Both the position numbers and the translations under genes were made by a program. A stretch of DNA of 15,714 bases. It comes from Helicobacteraceae bacterium. Its GTDB lineage: Bacteria > Campylobacterota > Campylobacteria > Campylobacterales > Sulfurimonadaceae. Shown here in pieces: positions 6,560 to 14,046 of this stretch (its first letter is position 1; each line of letters opens with the position of its first letter). The stretch spans positions 1-15,714 of the forward strand of contig WFMY01000138.1 of NCBI GenBank assembly GCA_015488855.1. Direction: 5' to 3'. The notes beneath the pieces are model-generated. The model saw nothing but the letters and a program-made list of their open reading frames with translations. It was not told the origin of the DNA and made no database searches.

Positions 6560-7437
6560 ACTTCGTACGATATGCTTGATGCTTTGTTGACATAAGATTG
6601 CATTGGATCTTGCTTTTTTGGTTCATCTAAGAAATCTTCAAGAGCTTGGTGCTTATCTTGTAAAATACTTTCAAAATCCTCTTGTGAACTTGGTTTATTG
6701 TCTGTAAATCTATCAAGTAAGAGATTGTTATTTCCCATCATAACAAGATAGCTTTGCTCAGCAAAGTCAAGCATGACAACACTGTTTTTTTCATCCAAGG
6801 ATTTTTGAAAACGGATACTGACATCATCTTGAGATATATTTGTAGATTTTTGCATCTTTTTCTTTTTATCAAAAAGCCAGTTGCTTGTTTTGTTGTTTTG
6901 TTGTTTTGGAGTGATCTTTGTTTTAATAAAATAGAGTATAAAAATCCCTACAATCAAAATCCCAATCACGACATAATAGCTTTGTGATAAATTATCATCT
7001 TTTTTTGTTGGTAAGAGAGATAAAGATGAGGGTGTTTTTATTTGAGTAGATTGTGGAGTGAGCTTGTTTTTGTTACTTGGAGTATTTTTTGTAAATCTTA
7101 GTCTCAAGCCATAAGCATCAGATGTTTTTGAGGCAGTCAGCTTAATGTTAGCTGGTACAGAAGCAGTAATCTGAACATAGTTTGAGATGGGTGCTATAGA
7201 TAGTGTATGGATGTATTGAGATTTGAGTTGTTTGACTTTACTTGATTCTATGCTAGCGTCTTGAAGTTTAATAATGATTTTTGAGTGAGAGATGCTCTTT
7301 CTTATTAAGCCATCATAGGGGGTGTCAAATGTTATCATAACATCTACTCTATCAGTTCTATCGTAAATATTATAACTCAGTATCTTTGAAGCAAAGAGGC
7401 TGAATGGAAGTATGAAAAGTAACAATATTCTAATCAT
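6556..7437 (-). CDS. fliO: Flagellar export-gate protein FliO with large exported N-terminal domain
   Basis: FliO helps assemble the FliP ring of the flagellar type III export gate in the inner membrane. The 293-residue protein has a signal peptide (1-16, LLLFILPFSLFA), a beta-rich exported domain (about 17-115), a Ser/Lys/Pro-rich linker, one transmembrane helix (153-171) and a cytoplasmic tail. That tail has the FliO-type hairpin SVVMLDFAEQSYLVMMGNN followed by LLLDRF. Enteric FliO lacks the exported domain; a long FliO of this plan is known from Helicobacter pylori. The call rests on architecture and on being the last gene behind fliN, overlapping it by 4 nt (ATGA). The acidic C-terminal tail is unassigned. 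No terminator is visible; the stop overlaps the convergent gene. Confidence 0.8.
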   Translation of the reverse strand: MIRILLLFILPFSLFASKILSYNIYDRTDRVDVMITFDTPYDGLIRKSISHSKIIIKLQDASIESSKVKQLKSQYIHTLSIAPISNYVQITASVPANIKLTASKTSDAYGLRLRFTKNTPSNKNKLTPQSTQIKTPSSLSLLPTKKDDNLSQSYYVVIGILIVGIFILYFIKTKITPKQQNNKTSNWLFDKKKKMQKSTNISQDDVSIRFQKSLDEKNSVVMLDFAEQSYLVMMGNNNLLLDRFTDNKPSSQEDFESILQDKHQALEDFLDEPKKQDPMQSYVNKASSISYEV

Positions 7438-7775
7438 AAACGCTCTTTTGAGAGGTGATATAAAACAGCACTAGAGTCAAGTACTTCATTGATACGAATA
7501 GCGAGGTTTTTTTCATATACCATCACTTCACCTTTACCAAGGATACGACCATTAACATAGGCTTCAACACTTTCTCCTGCTGGTTTGCCTAAGTCGATAA
7601 TAGAACCTTTGCGTAGTTCTAAAATCTCCGCTACAGTTTGTTCTGTCTCACCTAAGTCAGATACAAATTCTACTTCCATATCGAGTAAACCAGAATAATC
7701 CATCCAAGCTAACTCTTTGTCAGCATCAAAATGGCTTGCATCTTCAGTGAAAGTAGGTTTTTTCTTTATACTCAA
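7434..7775 (-). CDS. fliN: Flagellar motor switch protein FliN
   Basis: FliN forms the lower C-ring of the flagellar switch with FliM (and FliY), binding CheY-P signals and the export ATPase complex. Residues about 30-110 are a SpoA domain: MEVEFVSDLGETEQTVAEIL, then LRKGSIIDLGKPAGE, VEAYVNGRILGKGEVMV and LAIRINEVLD, an almost textbook FliN. The 113-residue length is normal. The start is TTG at 7775, with AAGGA 6 nt upstream on the minus strand; this site lies inside the end of the cheX-like gene and supports the unusual codon. The gene overlaps its neighbours by 4 nt on both sides. In this lineage fliN lies apart from the fliM/fliY genes, as here. Confidence 0.95.
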   Translation of the reverse strand: MSIKKKPTFTEDASHFDADKELAWMDYSGLLDMEVEFVSDLGETEQTVAEILELRKGSIIDLGKPAGESVEAYVNGRILGKGEVMVYEKNLAIRINEVLDSSAVLYHLSKERL

Positions 7776-8194
7776 TTTAATTCCTTAATAGCTACGGTGA
7801 GTTTATCATCTTCAACTTGAATAACTTTCATCTCATCGTAGTCGTAGTCAAAATCTCCAATTTTTTCAAAATGAGGCGTTTGAATGGTATAGGCATCACT
7901 AGAGTTTTCAGCAAGCACTTTTGCACTACCAACAATTATGTTTGTAGTTTCTAATGCCATATCTATAAGCGTTTCCTCATCGCTTTTATCTTCATCAAGA
8001 AAAAGCTTAGATACTCTTTGGATGAAAGTTTCATCGGCAGACAAATAAACTCGATAACGAAGTCCATTATCCGCATCTATATCTATGTAAGCAATTATTG
8101 TTCTCTTTTTTTGTTTTTCATCATGCGTTACATGCGCTAAACGAATTTGATGTATGCAAAAATTTTGGGTTGCTTCGATAATTGTATTGAGCAT
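7772..8194 (-). CDS. CheX-like CheY-phosphatase family protein
   Basis: It resembles the CheC/CheX/FliY family, which dephosphorylates CheY-P. The centre reads DMALETTNIIVGSAK and then, 22 residues after the Asn, a Pro (QTPHF). This is very close to the family's active-site signature D/S-x3-E-x2-N-x22-P, with both catalytic residues kept (E82 and N85 in the 140-residue form). One such motif, and not two, favours CheX over CheC. The start is placed at ATG 8194, not at the longest frame's 8236: AAAGGA lies 5 nt upstream of 8194 and a TATAAT box at 8216-8221 falls inside the longer version. First gene of a three-gene operon with fliN and fliO, which suggests it acts at the motor switch. Confidence 0.78.
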   Translation of the reverse strand: MLNTIIEATQNFCIHQIRLAHVTHDEKQKKRTIIAYIDIDADNGLRYRVYLSADETFIQRVSKLFLDEDKSDEETLIDMALETTNIIVGSAKVLAENSSDAYTIQTPHFEKIGDFDYDYDEMKVIQVEDDKLTVAIKELN

Positions 8195-8215
8195 AAGTTT
8201 CCTTTTCTTGAGTAT

Positions 8216-8223
8216 ATTATACA
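8216..8223 (-). promoter_or_regulatory. Extended -10 promoter of the cheX-fliN-fliO operon
   Basis: On the minus strand the sequence reads TGTATAAT, a perfect -10 with the extended TG, 21 nt before the preferred ATG at 8194. No -35 and no sigma-54 GG/GC element is visible nearby, so this flagellar operon looks driven by the housekeeping sigma factor. Confidence 0.7.
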
Positions 8224-8254
8224 CTGTAAAACTCAAATATATATAAAGTATGCG

Positions 8255-8318
8255 CTTAAAGTAGATTATACAACTACCTTAAAGCAGCTTCTTTGTATAA
8301 TTCGCAAAATACTTTAAG
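8255..8318. promoter_or_regulatory. Triple CTTAAAG motif between divergent promoters
   Basis: CTTAAAG occurs at 8255-8261 and 8278-8284 (the latter extending to CTTAAAGCAG, the former to CTTAAAGTAG) and inverted as CTTTAAG at 8312-8318. The first two are 23 bp apart and flank the -10 of the permease gene on its upstream side; the third lies between that -10 and its start codon. This could be an operator set, but AT-rich DNA makes chance copies likely. Confidence 0.3.
8293..8301 (+). promoter_or_regulatory. -10 promoter of the TauE/SafE-uvrA pair
   Basis: TTTGTATAAT contains a perfect TATAAT at 8296-8301, 24 nt upstream of the ATG at 8326. It faces the minus-strand promoter at 8216-8223, so the 130-bp gap holds two divergent promoters. 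Confidence 0.7.
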
Positions 8319-8325
8319 TGAGACT

Positions 8326-9063
8326 ATGATAGAACTAATTACTCTTGGTGCTAGTGTTGGTGTTATTTCTGGATTTTTCGGAATAGGTGGTGGTACAGTT
8401 ATCATTCCTATTTTATTATTTCTTGGATTTGAAATCAAAGAGGCCATAGGTATATCAAGTATACAGATGGTTTTTAGTTCTATATATGGAAGTTACCTTA
8501 ACTATAAAAAAGGTAATTTAGATCTTAAGATGGTATCTATTATCGGCGTAGGTGGATTTATAGGTGCATCATTTAGTGGATATCTTGCTGCGATATTGTC
8601 ATCAAAATCTTTGGAAGTTATTTTCTTGCTTTTTGCTTCTTTTGCATTAATGAGAATGTTTTTAAAGATAAAAGAGATACCTACAAAAGAAGGTGTTAGC
8701 CCAATATTACTTTTTGTAGTTGGATTTATTTTGGGTGCTGTGAGTATGACTATTGGAGTTGGTGGGAGTATTGTACTTATTCCTGTTTTGGTAAGTTTTT
8801 GGCATGTAGAATTAAAAAGTGCTATCTCGGCTGGTCTGTTTTTTGTGGTTTTTTCCTCATTGTCAGGTCTGATATCTCATACTCTCAATGGACATGTAAA
8901 TTTTGAAAAAGGTTTACTTATAGGGTGTGCATCTTTAGGTGGTGTATATCTTGGGATTCACTTAAAAGACAAGGTAGAAGAAACTTTACAAAAAAAACTA
9001 TTAGTTGTTTTTTATGCAATAATAGTGATTTATTTAACATATAGGATATTTACAAATGAGTAA
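8326..9063 (+). CDS. TauE/SafE family membrane permease (probable sulfite or organosulfonate exporter)
   Basis: This is an inner-membrane protein of 245 residues with about eight hydrophobic segments, arranged as two similar halves. The first half opens with GVISGFFGIGGGTVIIPILL and the second with GAVSMTIGVGGSIVLIPVLV; this paired glycine-rich motif is the family signature of TauE/SafE transporters. Members move sulfite, sulfoacetate or other small anions outward, which would suit a sulfur-oxidising host, but the substrate cannot be read from sequence. The longest frame begins at a TTG (8293) that lies within the promoter's -10 region, so the ATG at 8326, behind a weak AAGTGAG, is preferred. 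The 3' end overlaps uvrA by 8 nt, implying one transcript, with no functional link evident. Confidence 0.9.
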   Translation: MIELITLGASVGVISGFFGIGGGTVIIPILLFLGFEIKEAIGISSIQMVFSSIYGSYLNYKKGNLDLKMVSIIGVGGFIGASFSGYLAAILSSKSLEVIFLLFASFALMRMFLKIKEIPTKEGVSPILLFVVGFILGAVSMTIGVGGSIVLIPVLVSFWHVELKSAISAGLFFVVFSSLSGLISHTLNGHVNFEKGLLIGCASLGGVYLGIHLKDKVEETLQKKLLVVFYAIIVIYLTYRIFTNE

Positions 9064-11887
9064 AAAAGATTTTATTAAAATTACAGGCGCAAGAGAAAAT
9101 AACTTAAAGAATATAAGTTTAAATATCCCAAAAAATAAACTTGTTGTTATGACAGGAATCAGTGGAAGTGGAAAATCAACTCTCGCTTTTGATACGCTTT
9201 ATGCAGAGGGTCAGAGACGCTACATGGAGTCACTCTCCTCTTATGCAAGACAGTTCCTTGATCGTGTTGGAAAACCTGATGTTGATAAGATAGAGGGTCT
9301 CACTCCTGCTATCGCAATAGATCAAAAAACAACAAGTAAAAATCCCCGTTCAACAGTAGGAACTATCACTGAAATATATGATTATTTTAGACTTCTTTAT
9401 GCTCGTATTGGGATTCAACATTGCCATAAATGCCATAAAAAAATTTCGCAGATGAGTGCATCAGATATTATCGGTGAAGTAGCAAAATTGCCAGAGGGTG
9501 CAAAACTTGTTCTCATGGCACCTCTTGTTCGTGAAAAAAAAGGTTCTTACTCAGACCTTGTTGAATCTCTAGTTCACAAAGGTTATGTACGAGCAATGAT
9601 AGATGGTGTGATGGTTCGTTTGGATGAAGAGATAGAACTCTCTAAAACAAAAAAACATACTATCAAAGTAGTGATAGATAGAGTGGTTGTTAAAGAGGAG
9701 AACAAAGAACGCATAGCAGCCGATGTGGAAAAAGCACTCAAAGAGAGTTATGGTGAGTTAGAGATAGATATCCTTAACCATGAAGAGTTAGATCTCATAG
9801 AGTCGCAAATACACTACTCTGAGCATAATGCTTGTTTTGATTGTAAGATAAGTTTTGATCCACTAGAACCACTCTCTTTTTCATTTAATTCCCCTAAAGG
9901 AGCCTGTAGTGAGTGCGATGGTCTTGGGCTTCGTTATGCTCTTGACTACGAAAAAGTGATTGACTCAGACCTCTCTGTCGAAAAAGGTGCAGTTAAGATA
10001 GTTTATGGATTTAACAAAGGGTATTACTTTACATTTTTAAAGGGCTTTTGTAAACACAACGATATAGATATAACAGTACCTTACTCTGAACTTCCAGAGT
10101 ATCAACAAAAAGCAATTTTACATGGGGGCATTGAAGAGGTTACTTTTCTTTGGAAAAACCATGAAGTCAAACGGATGTGGCCAGGTATAGTGAAGATTGC
10201 TTATGATATGTTCAAAGATGAAAAAGAGTTAGCAGACTATATGAGTGAAAAAGTTTGCAATGTATGTAACTCAAATAGACTTAAGTTAGAGTCATTAGCT
10301 GTGAGAGTAGGGCAAAAAGGTATCGCCGAACTTTTGGAAATGCCAATAGCAAAATCTTATGAATGGTTCGCAGATGAAGAAAACTTTACCTACCTAGATG
10401 CACAAGATAAGCAGATATCTGCACCCATACTTAACGAGATAAGAGAGAGACTTTATTTTCTCTTTGATGTTGGTCTTGGGTATATCACCTTAGGTCGTGA
10501 TGCACGGACTATTAGTGGTGGTGAGGCACAGCGTATCCGCATCGCTTCACAGATAGGGAGTGGGCTTACAGGTGTACTTTATGTACTTGATGAGCCGAGT
10601 ATTGGGCTTCATGAGAGAGACACTTTAAAACTTATCCGAACACTTAGAAGTCTTCAAGAAAAAGGCAATAGTGTCATTGTTGTTGAACACGATAAAGAGA
10701 CTATAGAAAATGCTGATTTTATCGTAGATATAGGTGAGGGTGCTGGTAAGTTTGGTGGAGAGGTTGTTTTTAGTGGTACACTCGAGAAGCTTAAAAAAGC
10801 AAAAACTTTAACATCAGATTACCTCTATGGTCGAAAGAAAATCGAATACTTTTATAGACGAGGGCAAAAGAAGTATATAGAGATAAAGAATGTTACTCTA
10901 AACAATATCAATAATCTCAGTGCTAAAATACCATTGAACAATTTTGTATGTATCACAGGTGTAAGTGGCAGTGGGAAAAGTTCACTCATGCTTCAAACAT
11001 TACTTCCAACAGCAAGAGAACTTCTCAATCATGCAAGAAAAGTTAACAAGGTAGCAGGCGTTGAGATAAATGGTCTTGAGCATGTAGATAAAGTGATCTA
11101 CCTTGATCAAAGTCCTATCGGTCGTACACCTCGCTCAAACCCTGCAACATATACTGGTGTAATGGATGAGATAAGAAATTTGTTTGCACTTACAAAAGAG
11201 AGCCAAATCCGTGGATATACATCATCAAGATTTAGTTTCAATGTCAAAGGTGGTAGGTGTGAAAAATGCCAAGGTGAGGGTGAAAACAAGATAGAGATGC
11301 ACTTCCTTCCAGATATCATGGTAAAGTGTGAATCATGTAACGGGCAACGCTATAATCAACAAACTTTAGAGGTATATTACAAAGGTAAAACTATAGCAGA
11401 TGTACTTGCTATGAGTGTTGAAGAAGTTTTTGTTTTTTTTGAGCCAATACCAAAGATAAATTTGAAAATGAAAACACTGGTAGATGTTGGTCTTGGTTAT
11501 ATCACGCTTGGACAAAATGCTGTAACTCTCTCTGGCGGAGAAGCTCAACGCATCAAACTCTCAAAAGAGCTCTCTCGAAAAGATACAGGTAAAACACTTT
11601 ATATCTTAGACGAACCAACAACAGGACTTCATTTTGCAGATGTGGATAGACTTACAAAGGTACTCCACCATTTTGTAGAACTTGGCAATAGCGTCCTTGT
11701 GATAGAACACAACTTAGATATGATAAAAAATGCTGACTGGGTTATAGATATGGGTCCAGAAGGTGGAAGTGGTGGTGGACTTATCATCGCTGAGGGTTCT
11801 CCTGAAGAGTTGGTAGCTTCGCATAAAAAAACGGGCTCTTATACAGGGAAGTATTTGCAAGCAGAGTTGGCGTTACATAAAGTATAG
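9056..11887 (+). CDS. uvrA: Excinuclease ABC subunit A
   Basis: UvrA is the damage-sensing ATPase of nucleotide excision repair; a dimer loads UvrB at lesions. The protein has 943 residues, close to the E. coli 940, with two ABC modules. Module 1 has Walker A GISGSGKST (about 34-42), a zinc module with CFDC and CSEC (about 259-290), signature ISGGEAQRIRIA (about 485) and Walker B YVLDEPSIGLHERD. Module 2 has Walker A GVSGSGKSS (about 636), zinc finger CEKC with CESC (about 734-763) in the DNA-binding region, signature LSGGEAQRIKL and Walker B YILDEPTTGLHF. All are intact. The ATG has AGGA 9 nt upstream, inside the end of the permease gene. No LexA-type box was recognised upstream, as expected where the gene is read from a shared promoter. 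Confidence 0.98.
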   Translation: MSKKDFIKITGARENNLKNISLNIPKNKLVVMTGISGSGKSTLAFDTLYAEGQRRYMESLSSYARQFLDRVGKPDVDKIEGLTPAIAIDQKTTSKNPRSTVGTITEIYDYFRLLYARIGIQHCHKCHKKISQMSASDIIGEVAKLPEGAKLVLMAPLVREKKGSYSDLVESLVHKGYVRAMIDGVMVRLDEEIELSKTKKHTIKVVIDRVVVKEENKERIAADVEKALKESYGELEIDILNHEELDLIESQIHYSEHNACFDCKISFDPLEPLSFSFNSPKGACSECDGLGLRYALDYEKVIDSDLSVEKGAVKIVYGFNKGYYFTFLKGFCKHNDIDITVPYSELPEYQQKAILHGGIEEVTFLWKNHEVKRMWPGIVKIAYDMFKDEKELADYMSEKVCNVCNSNRLKLESLAVRVGQKGIAELLEMPIAKSYEWFADEENFTYLDAQDKQISAPILNEIRERLYFLFDVGLGYITLGRDARTISGGEAQRIRIASQIGSGLTGVLYVLDEPSIGLHERDTLKLIRTLRSLQEKGNSVIVVEHDKETIENADFIVDIGEGAGKFGGEVVFSGTLEKLKKAKTLTSDYLYGRKKIEYFYRRGQKKYIEIKNVTLNNINNLSAKIPLNNFVCITGVSGSGKSSLMLQTLLPTARELLNHARKVNKVAGVEINGLEHVDKVIYLDQSPIGRTPRSNPATYTGVMDEIRNLFALTKESQIRGYTSSRFSFNVKGGRCEKCQGEGENKIEMHFLPDIMVKCESCNGQRYNQQTLEVYYKGKTIADVLAMSVEEVFVFFEPIPKINLKMKTLVDVGLGYITLGQNAVTLSGGEAQRIKLSKELSRKDTGKTLYILDEPTTGLHFADVDRLTKVLHHFVELGNSVLVIEHNLDMIKNADWVIDMGPEGGSGGGLIIAEGSPEELVASHKKTGSYTGKYLQAELALHKV

Positions 11888-11893
11888 TATAAT
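11887..11893 (+). promoter_or_regulatory. -10 promoter of ppaC
   Basis: GTATAAT begins on the last base of the uvrA stop codon, with TATAAT at 11888-11893, 25 nt before the ppaC ATG. AAAGG at 11908-11912 is the ribosome site. The pyrophosphatase therefore probably has its own promoter besides any read-through. Confidence 0.65.
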
Positions 11894-11918
11894 TTCAAAA
11901 TTTTTTTAAAGGCTTATA

Positions 11919-12839
11919 ATGTCAGTATATGTTTTTGGACACAGAAATCCAGATAGTGATTCAATCGTCGGTGCTATTTCTATTGCGTATTTAAAAAATC
12001 AAGTGGAAGATGAAGAGTATATTCCTGCGTGCCAAGGTGAAATCTCTGCTGAAACAGAGTTTATATTAGATAAGTTTGATGGAAAACTTCCTCTTCTTAA
12101 AACTTCTGTTGCTGGGGAAAGAGTGTTTTTAGTTGATGACAGTGATAGTCTTCTTTTTCAAGATGACATCAAAGAAGCAACTATTTTAGGAATTGTTGAT
12201 CACCATAAACTTGGAGATTTAACTACAAACGCTCCATTGGAGATGTGGGTAAGACCTATTGGATGTTCAAACAGTGTTATCTATGAAATGTATAAATTTT
12301 ATGGGGTGGAAATTCCTAAAAATATTGCAGGTATGATGATGCTGGCTATTTTGAGTGACACTGTGATTTTTAAGTCACCTACATGTACAAAAGTCGATAC
12401 AAAAGCGGTCAAAGAGTTGGCTCAAATCGCTGAAGTTAAAGACTATAAAGCATTGGCTATGAAGATGTTTATAGTAAAATCCGCAACTGATGGAGCAAGT
12501 GCTAGAAGTTTAAACACGAGAGACTATAAAGCTTTTGATATGAATGGTAAAAAAGTTGGAATCAATCAGCTAGAGATGATAGATATCTCAGCTTTAGATG
12601 ATAGAATAGATGAGATTTATACTGATATGCAAAGTATGAAAGAGGAAGAAGGGCTTCATACTATGTTAGTTCTTTTAACAGATATTATGAAAGAGGGCTC
12701 TTTACTTATCTGTGTAAGTGATGATCTCAGCAAGGTTGAGTCTGCTTTTAACTGTAAATTAGAAAATAACCAAGTTTGGTTAGCTGGAGTTCTCAGTCGT
12801 AAAAAGCAGATAGTTCCTTTTTTACAACCGCTTTTTTAA
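11919..12839 (+). CDS. ppaC: Manganese-dependent inorganic pyrophosphatase (family II, DHH)
   Basis: PpaC hydrolyses pyrophosphate to phosphate in the cytoplasm, pulling biosynthetic reactions forward. The DHH-family motifs appear in order: GHRNPDSDSI (H8, D12, D14), LVDDSD (D73), VDHHKLGDL (D94, H95, H96), LAILSDTVIFKSPTC and, in the C-terminal DHHA2 domain, LSRKKQIVPFL. The protein is full length (306) and has no CBS insert. The Bacillus subtilis enzyme reads VDHNE where this one reads VDDSD; the metal-binding Asp is kept but the next two residues differ. AAAGG lies 6 nt before the ATG. The gene ends 4 nt from a convergent FliL-like gene, with no clear terminator between them. Confidence 0.95.
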   Translation: MSVYVFGHRNPDSDSIVGAISIAYLKNQVEDEEYIPACQGEISAETEFILDKFDGKLPLLKTSVAGERVFLVDDSDSLLFQDDIKEATILGIVDHHKLGDLTTNAPLEMWVRPIGCSNSVIYEMYKFYGVEIPKNIAGMMMLAILSDTVIFKSPTCTKVDTKAVKELAQIAEVKDYKALAMKMFIVKSATDGASARSLNTRDYKAFDMNGKKVGINQLEMIDISALDDRIDEIYTDMQSMKEEEGLHTMLVLLTDIMKEGSLLICVSDDLSKVESAFNCKLENNQVWLAGVLSRKKQIVPFLQPLF

Positions 12840-12843
12840 CTTT

Positions 12844-13143
12844 TTAGTGTTGGACTATAAATTGATTGAAGTAGATGTCTGTTGCTGTCGCTTGTGAGAG
12901 TTGGGAGTTTATATTGTGTAGTAGTTCATTTTTTATTTTATCACTATTTGTTTTTACTCCATGATTGTCCATCATGGTGTCTATGATGGCATTTCTAAGG
13001 ATAACTCCTCTTTTTTGTATCTCTTCTTTAGCACTGCCTGAACTAAAAAAACTATCTTTTGAGTTTTTAAATTTTAAAGATATATTTGCAACTATTTTTG
13101 TTTTTCCACCAGAATTAAAGGTGAAGTCTCCTAAATTTGCCAT
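12844..13143 (-). CDS. FliL-like C-terminal domain protein, probably truncated
   Basis: The 99 residues match the periplasmic domain of FliL, the flagellar basal-body protein that supports stator function. LGDFTFNSGG corresponds to the family's PFTVNL strand, then KIVANISLKFK, ILRNAIIDTM and, at the end, TDIYFNQFIVQ, like the FliL ending. FliL normally has about 170 residues, starting with a membrane helix; this frame has neither helix nor signal, so as it stands the product would remain in the cytoplasm. An upstream stop (TAG) closes the frame just before the ATG, which has only a weak AAGAG site. The missing anchor is found in another frame next to it, so this is probably the larger piece of a broken gene. 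The ATG also lies inside that upstream frame, so coupled translation of a short form is possible. Confidence 0.65.
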   Translation of the reverse strand: MANLGDFTFNSGGKTKIVANISLKFKNSKDSFFSSGSAKEEIQKRGVILRNAIIDTMMDNHGVKTNSDKIKNELLHNINSQLSQATATDIYFNQFIVQH

Positions 13144-13323
13144 AGTATTACTCTTACTCTAGCGTCATGCCTTCTTCTTTGTGCAAATTTTTGCTTACCT
13201 TTTGTCATTGTACTTTTATCTGCAGTAAATATATTTTTTTCATATTTATTGTTTTTACTATATTTTTCTGGGTTTATGACAAGTATCCTAATGCCAATCA
13301 AGATGGTAACGATAATTTTTCAT
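13131..13323 (-). pseudogene. Frame-shifted N-terminal (membrane anchor) remnant of the FliL-like gene
   Basis: From an ATG at 13323 the direct frame stops after 10 residues. Shifting one base within the run of five A just after that ATG opens 62 codons (13319-13131) beginning KIIVTILIGIRILVI, a membrane-helix-like stretch. A polar linker of about 45 residues follows, and the frame stops by overlapping the FliL-like start at 13143 by 13 nt. Helix, linker and domain together would give the length and plan of FliL. At least two frame changes are needed to join them. Alternatives are sequencing error or an independent small gene with a non-ATG start; no good ribosome site favours the latter. Confidence 0.45.
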
Positions 13324-13561
13324 CTTGATATTTGACAATCTTTCTAACAAATTTTTATCTCTTTCTTTTTTAGTGAACTCTTTAGAGTTGTTTCAAACTT
13401 TTCAAGTTTATCAAAGTGCGTATGTAAATTAGAAATCAAAAACCTTGATTTGTTACACTACGAAGCATTACTCAGGACTTATTTGAATTTAGATGTGAAA
13501 GTTGAGTTGTCTTATAAATAAAGTGATACTATAAATAAGGTTAAAAAAATAAGGAGAAGAA
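13324..13561. other. Gene-poor stretch with short open remnants and tandem TATAAATA
   Basis: No convincing gene is seen here. On the minus strand a 31-codon open stretch from TTG (13439-13344) reads as a Lys/Glu-rich coil (HFDKLEKFETTLK), and an overlapping frame continues with similar composition up to 13323. Together they look like decayed coding sequence upstream of the FliL-like remnant. Near the right end TATAAATA occurs twice, 17 bp apart (13513-13520 and 13530-13537); the second is a plausible -10 for the next gene. Confidence 0.35.
13530..13536 (+). promoter_or_regulatory. Probable -10 box of the small exported protein gene
   Basis: TATAAAT sits 25 nt before the ATG at 13562, with a strong AAGGAGA ribosome site (13551-13557) between. 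An identical TATAAATA lies 17 bp further upstream and could be an alternative box. Confidence 0.45.
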
Positions 13562-14011
13562 ATGAAAAAAATTCTTAAGGTTTCAGCATTTTTGTCGTTA
13601 ATGTTGTTTGGGTCTATGCCACTATTGGCAAATTCTTCAAATACTAGCAAGAGTGTTCAACAAAAAAGTCACTTCAAGCCTATTCTAGAAGCATCAGATT
13701 TAGTTCAAGTTGCATCTAAATTAGATAAAAGTAATCAAAAGAAGGCTTTGTCTTTACTAGATAAAGCAAAAATAGAGCTACAAAAAGCATTAGTTTCTAC
13801 AGAGAGTAAAGAGTTAAAAATAAAAATTGTTGCGATTGAAAAAGCTATTAAAAATAATAAAGCAACAGATAAACTGTATGCAGATACTATTTTTAAGTTT
13901 AATGCTTATGTTAATAAAGTAAAGCAATGGGGATATGAGATCCGTGCACACGACGAAGAAGCGACAGACATCAAAAACTTTAAATTCAAAGAAAAGAGTA
14001 ATGATTATTAA
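13562..14011 (+). CDS. Small exported helical protein of unknown function
   Basis: I recognise no family with confidence. Residues 1-23 form a signal peptide (KK, then hydrophobic AFLSLMLFGSMPLLA, cleavage likely after LLA), so the mature protein of about 125 residues is periplasmic or secreted. It has no Cys and so is not a lipoprotein. From about residue 40 on it is almost all amphipathic helix, with Ala/Leu/Lys patterns such as KKALSLLDKAKIELQKAL. This recalls YfdX-like periplasmic helical proteins, but the likeness is compositional only. The ribosome site AAGGAGA, 4-5 nt before the ATG, is the strongest in the window and suggests good expression. The gene stands alone and converges on the acyl-CoA synthetase gene with a 35-nt gap. 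Confidence 0.8.
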   Translation: MKKILKVSAFLSLMLFGSMPLLANSSNTSKSVQQKSHFKPILEASDLVQVASKLDKSNQKKALSLLDKAKIELQKALVSTESKELKIKIVAIEKAIKNNKATDKLYADTIFKFNAYVNKVKQWGYEIRAHDEEATDIKNFKFKEKSNDY

Positions 14012-14046
14012 GTAAGAGTATTATTACTGCATATATTTATATTCTT

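Noticed and set aside
8195..8236. Longer start (8236) for the CheX-like gene
   Set aside because: A perfect extended -10 box falls within the added segment, and a good AAAGGA site serves the inner ATG at 8194.
8293..8325. TTG start for the TauE/SafE permease
   Set aside because: The TTG overlaps the promoter -10 region; the family N-terminus fits the ATG at 8326.
8195..8325. Sigma-54 promoter for the flagellar operon
   Set aside because: No TGGCAC-N5-TTGC-like element was found on the minus strand upstream of the CheX-like gene.
12965..13162. 65-codon plus-strand frame opposite the FliL-like gene
   Set aside because: The minus strand matches the FliL domain clearly; the plus frame is its shadow and has a hydrophobic bias from T-rich codons.
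14012..14046. Terminator between the exported protein and the acyl-CoA synthetase
   Set aside because: Only a weak AGTAA/TTACT pairing is present, too short and AT-rich to call.
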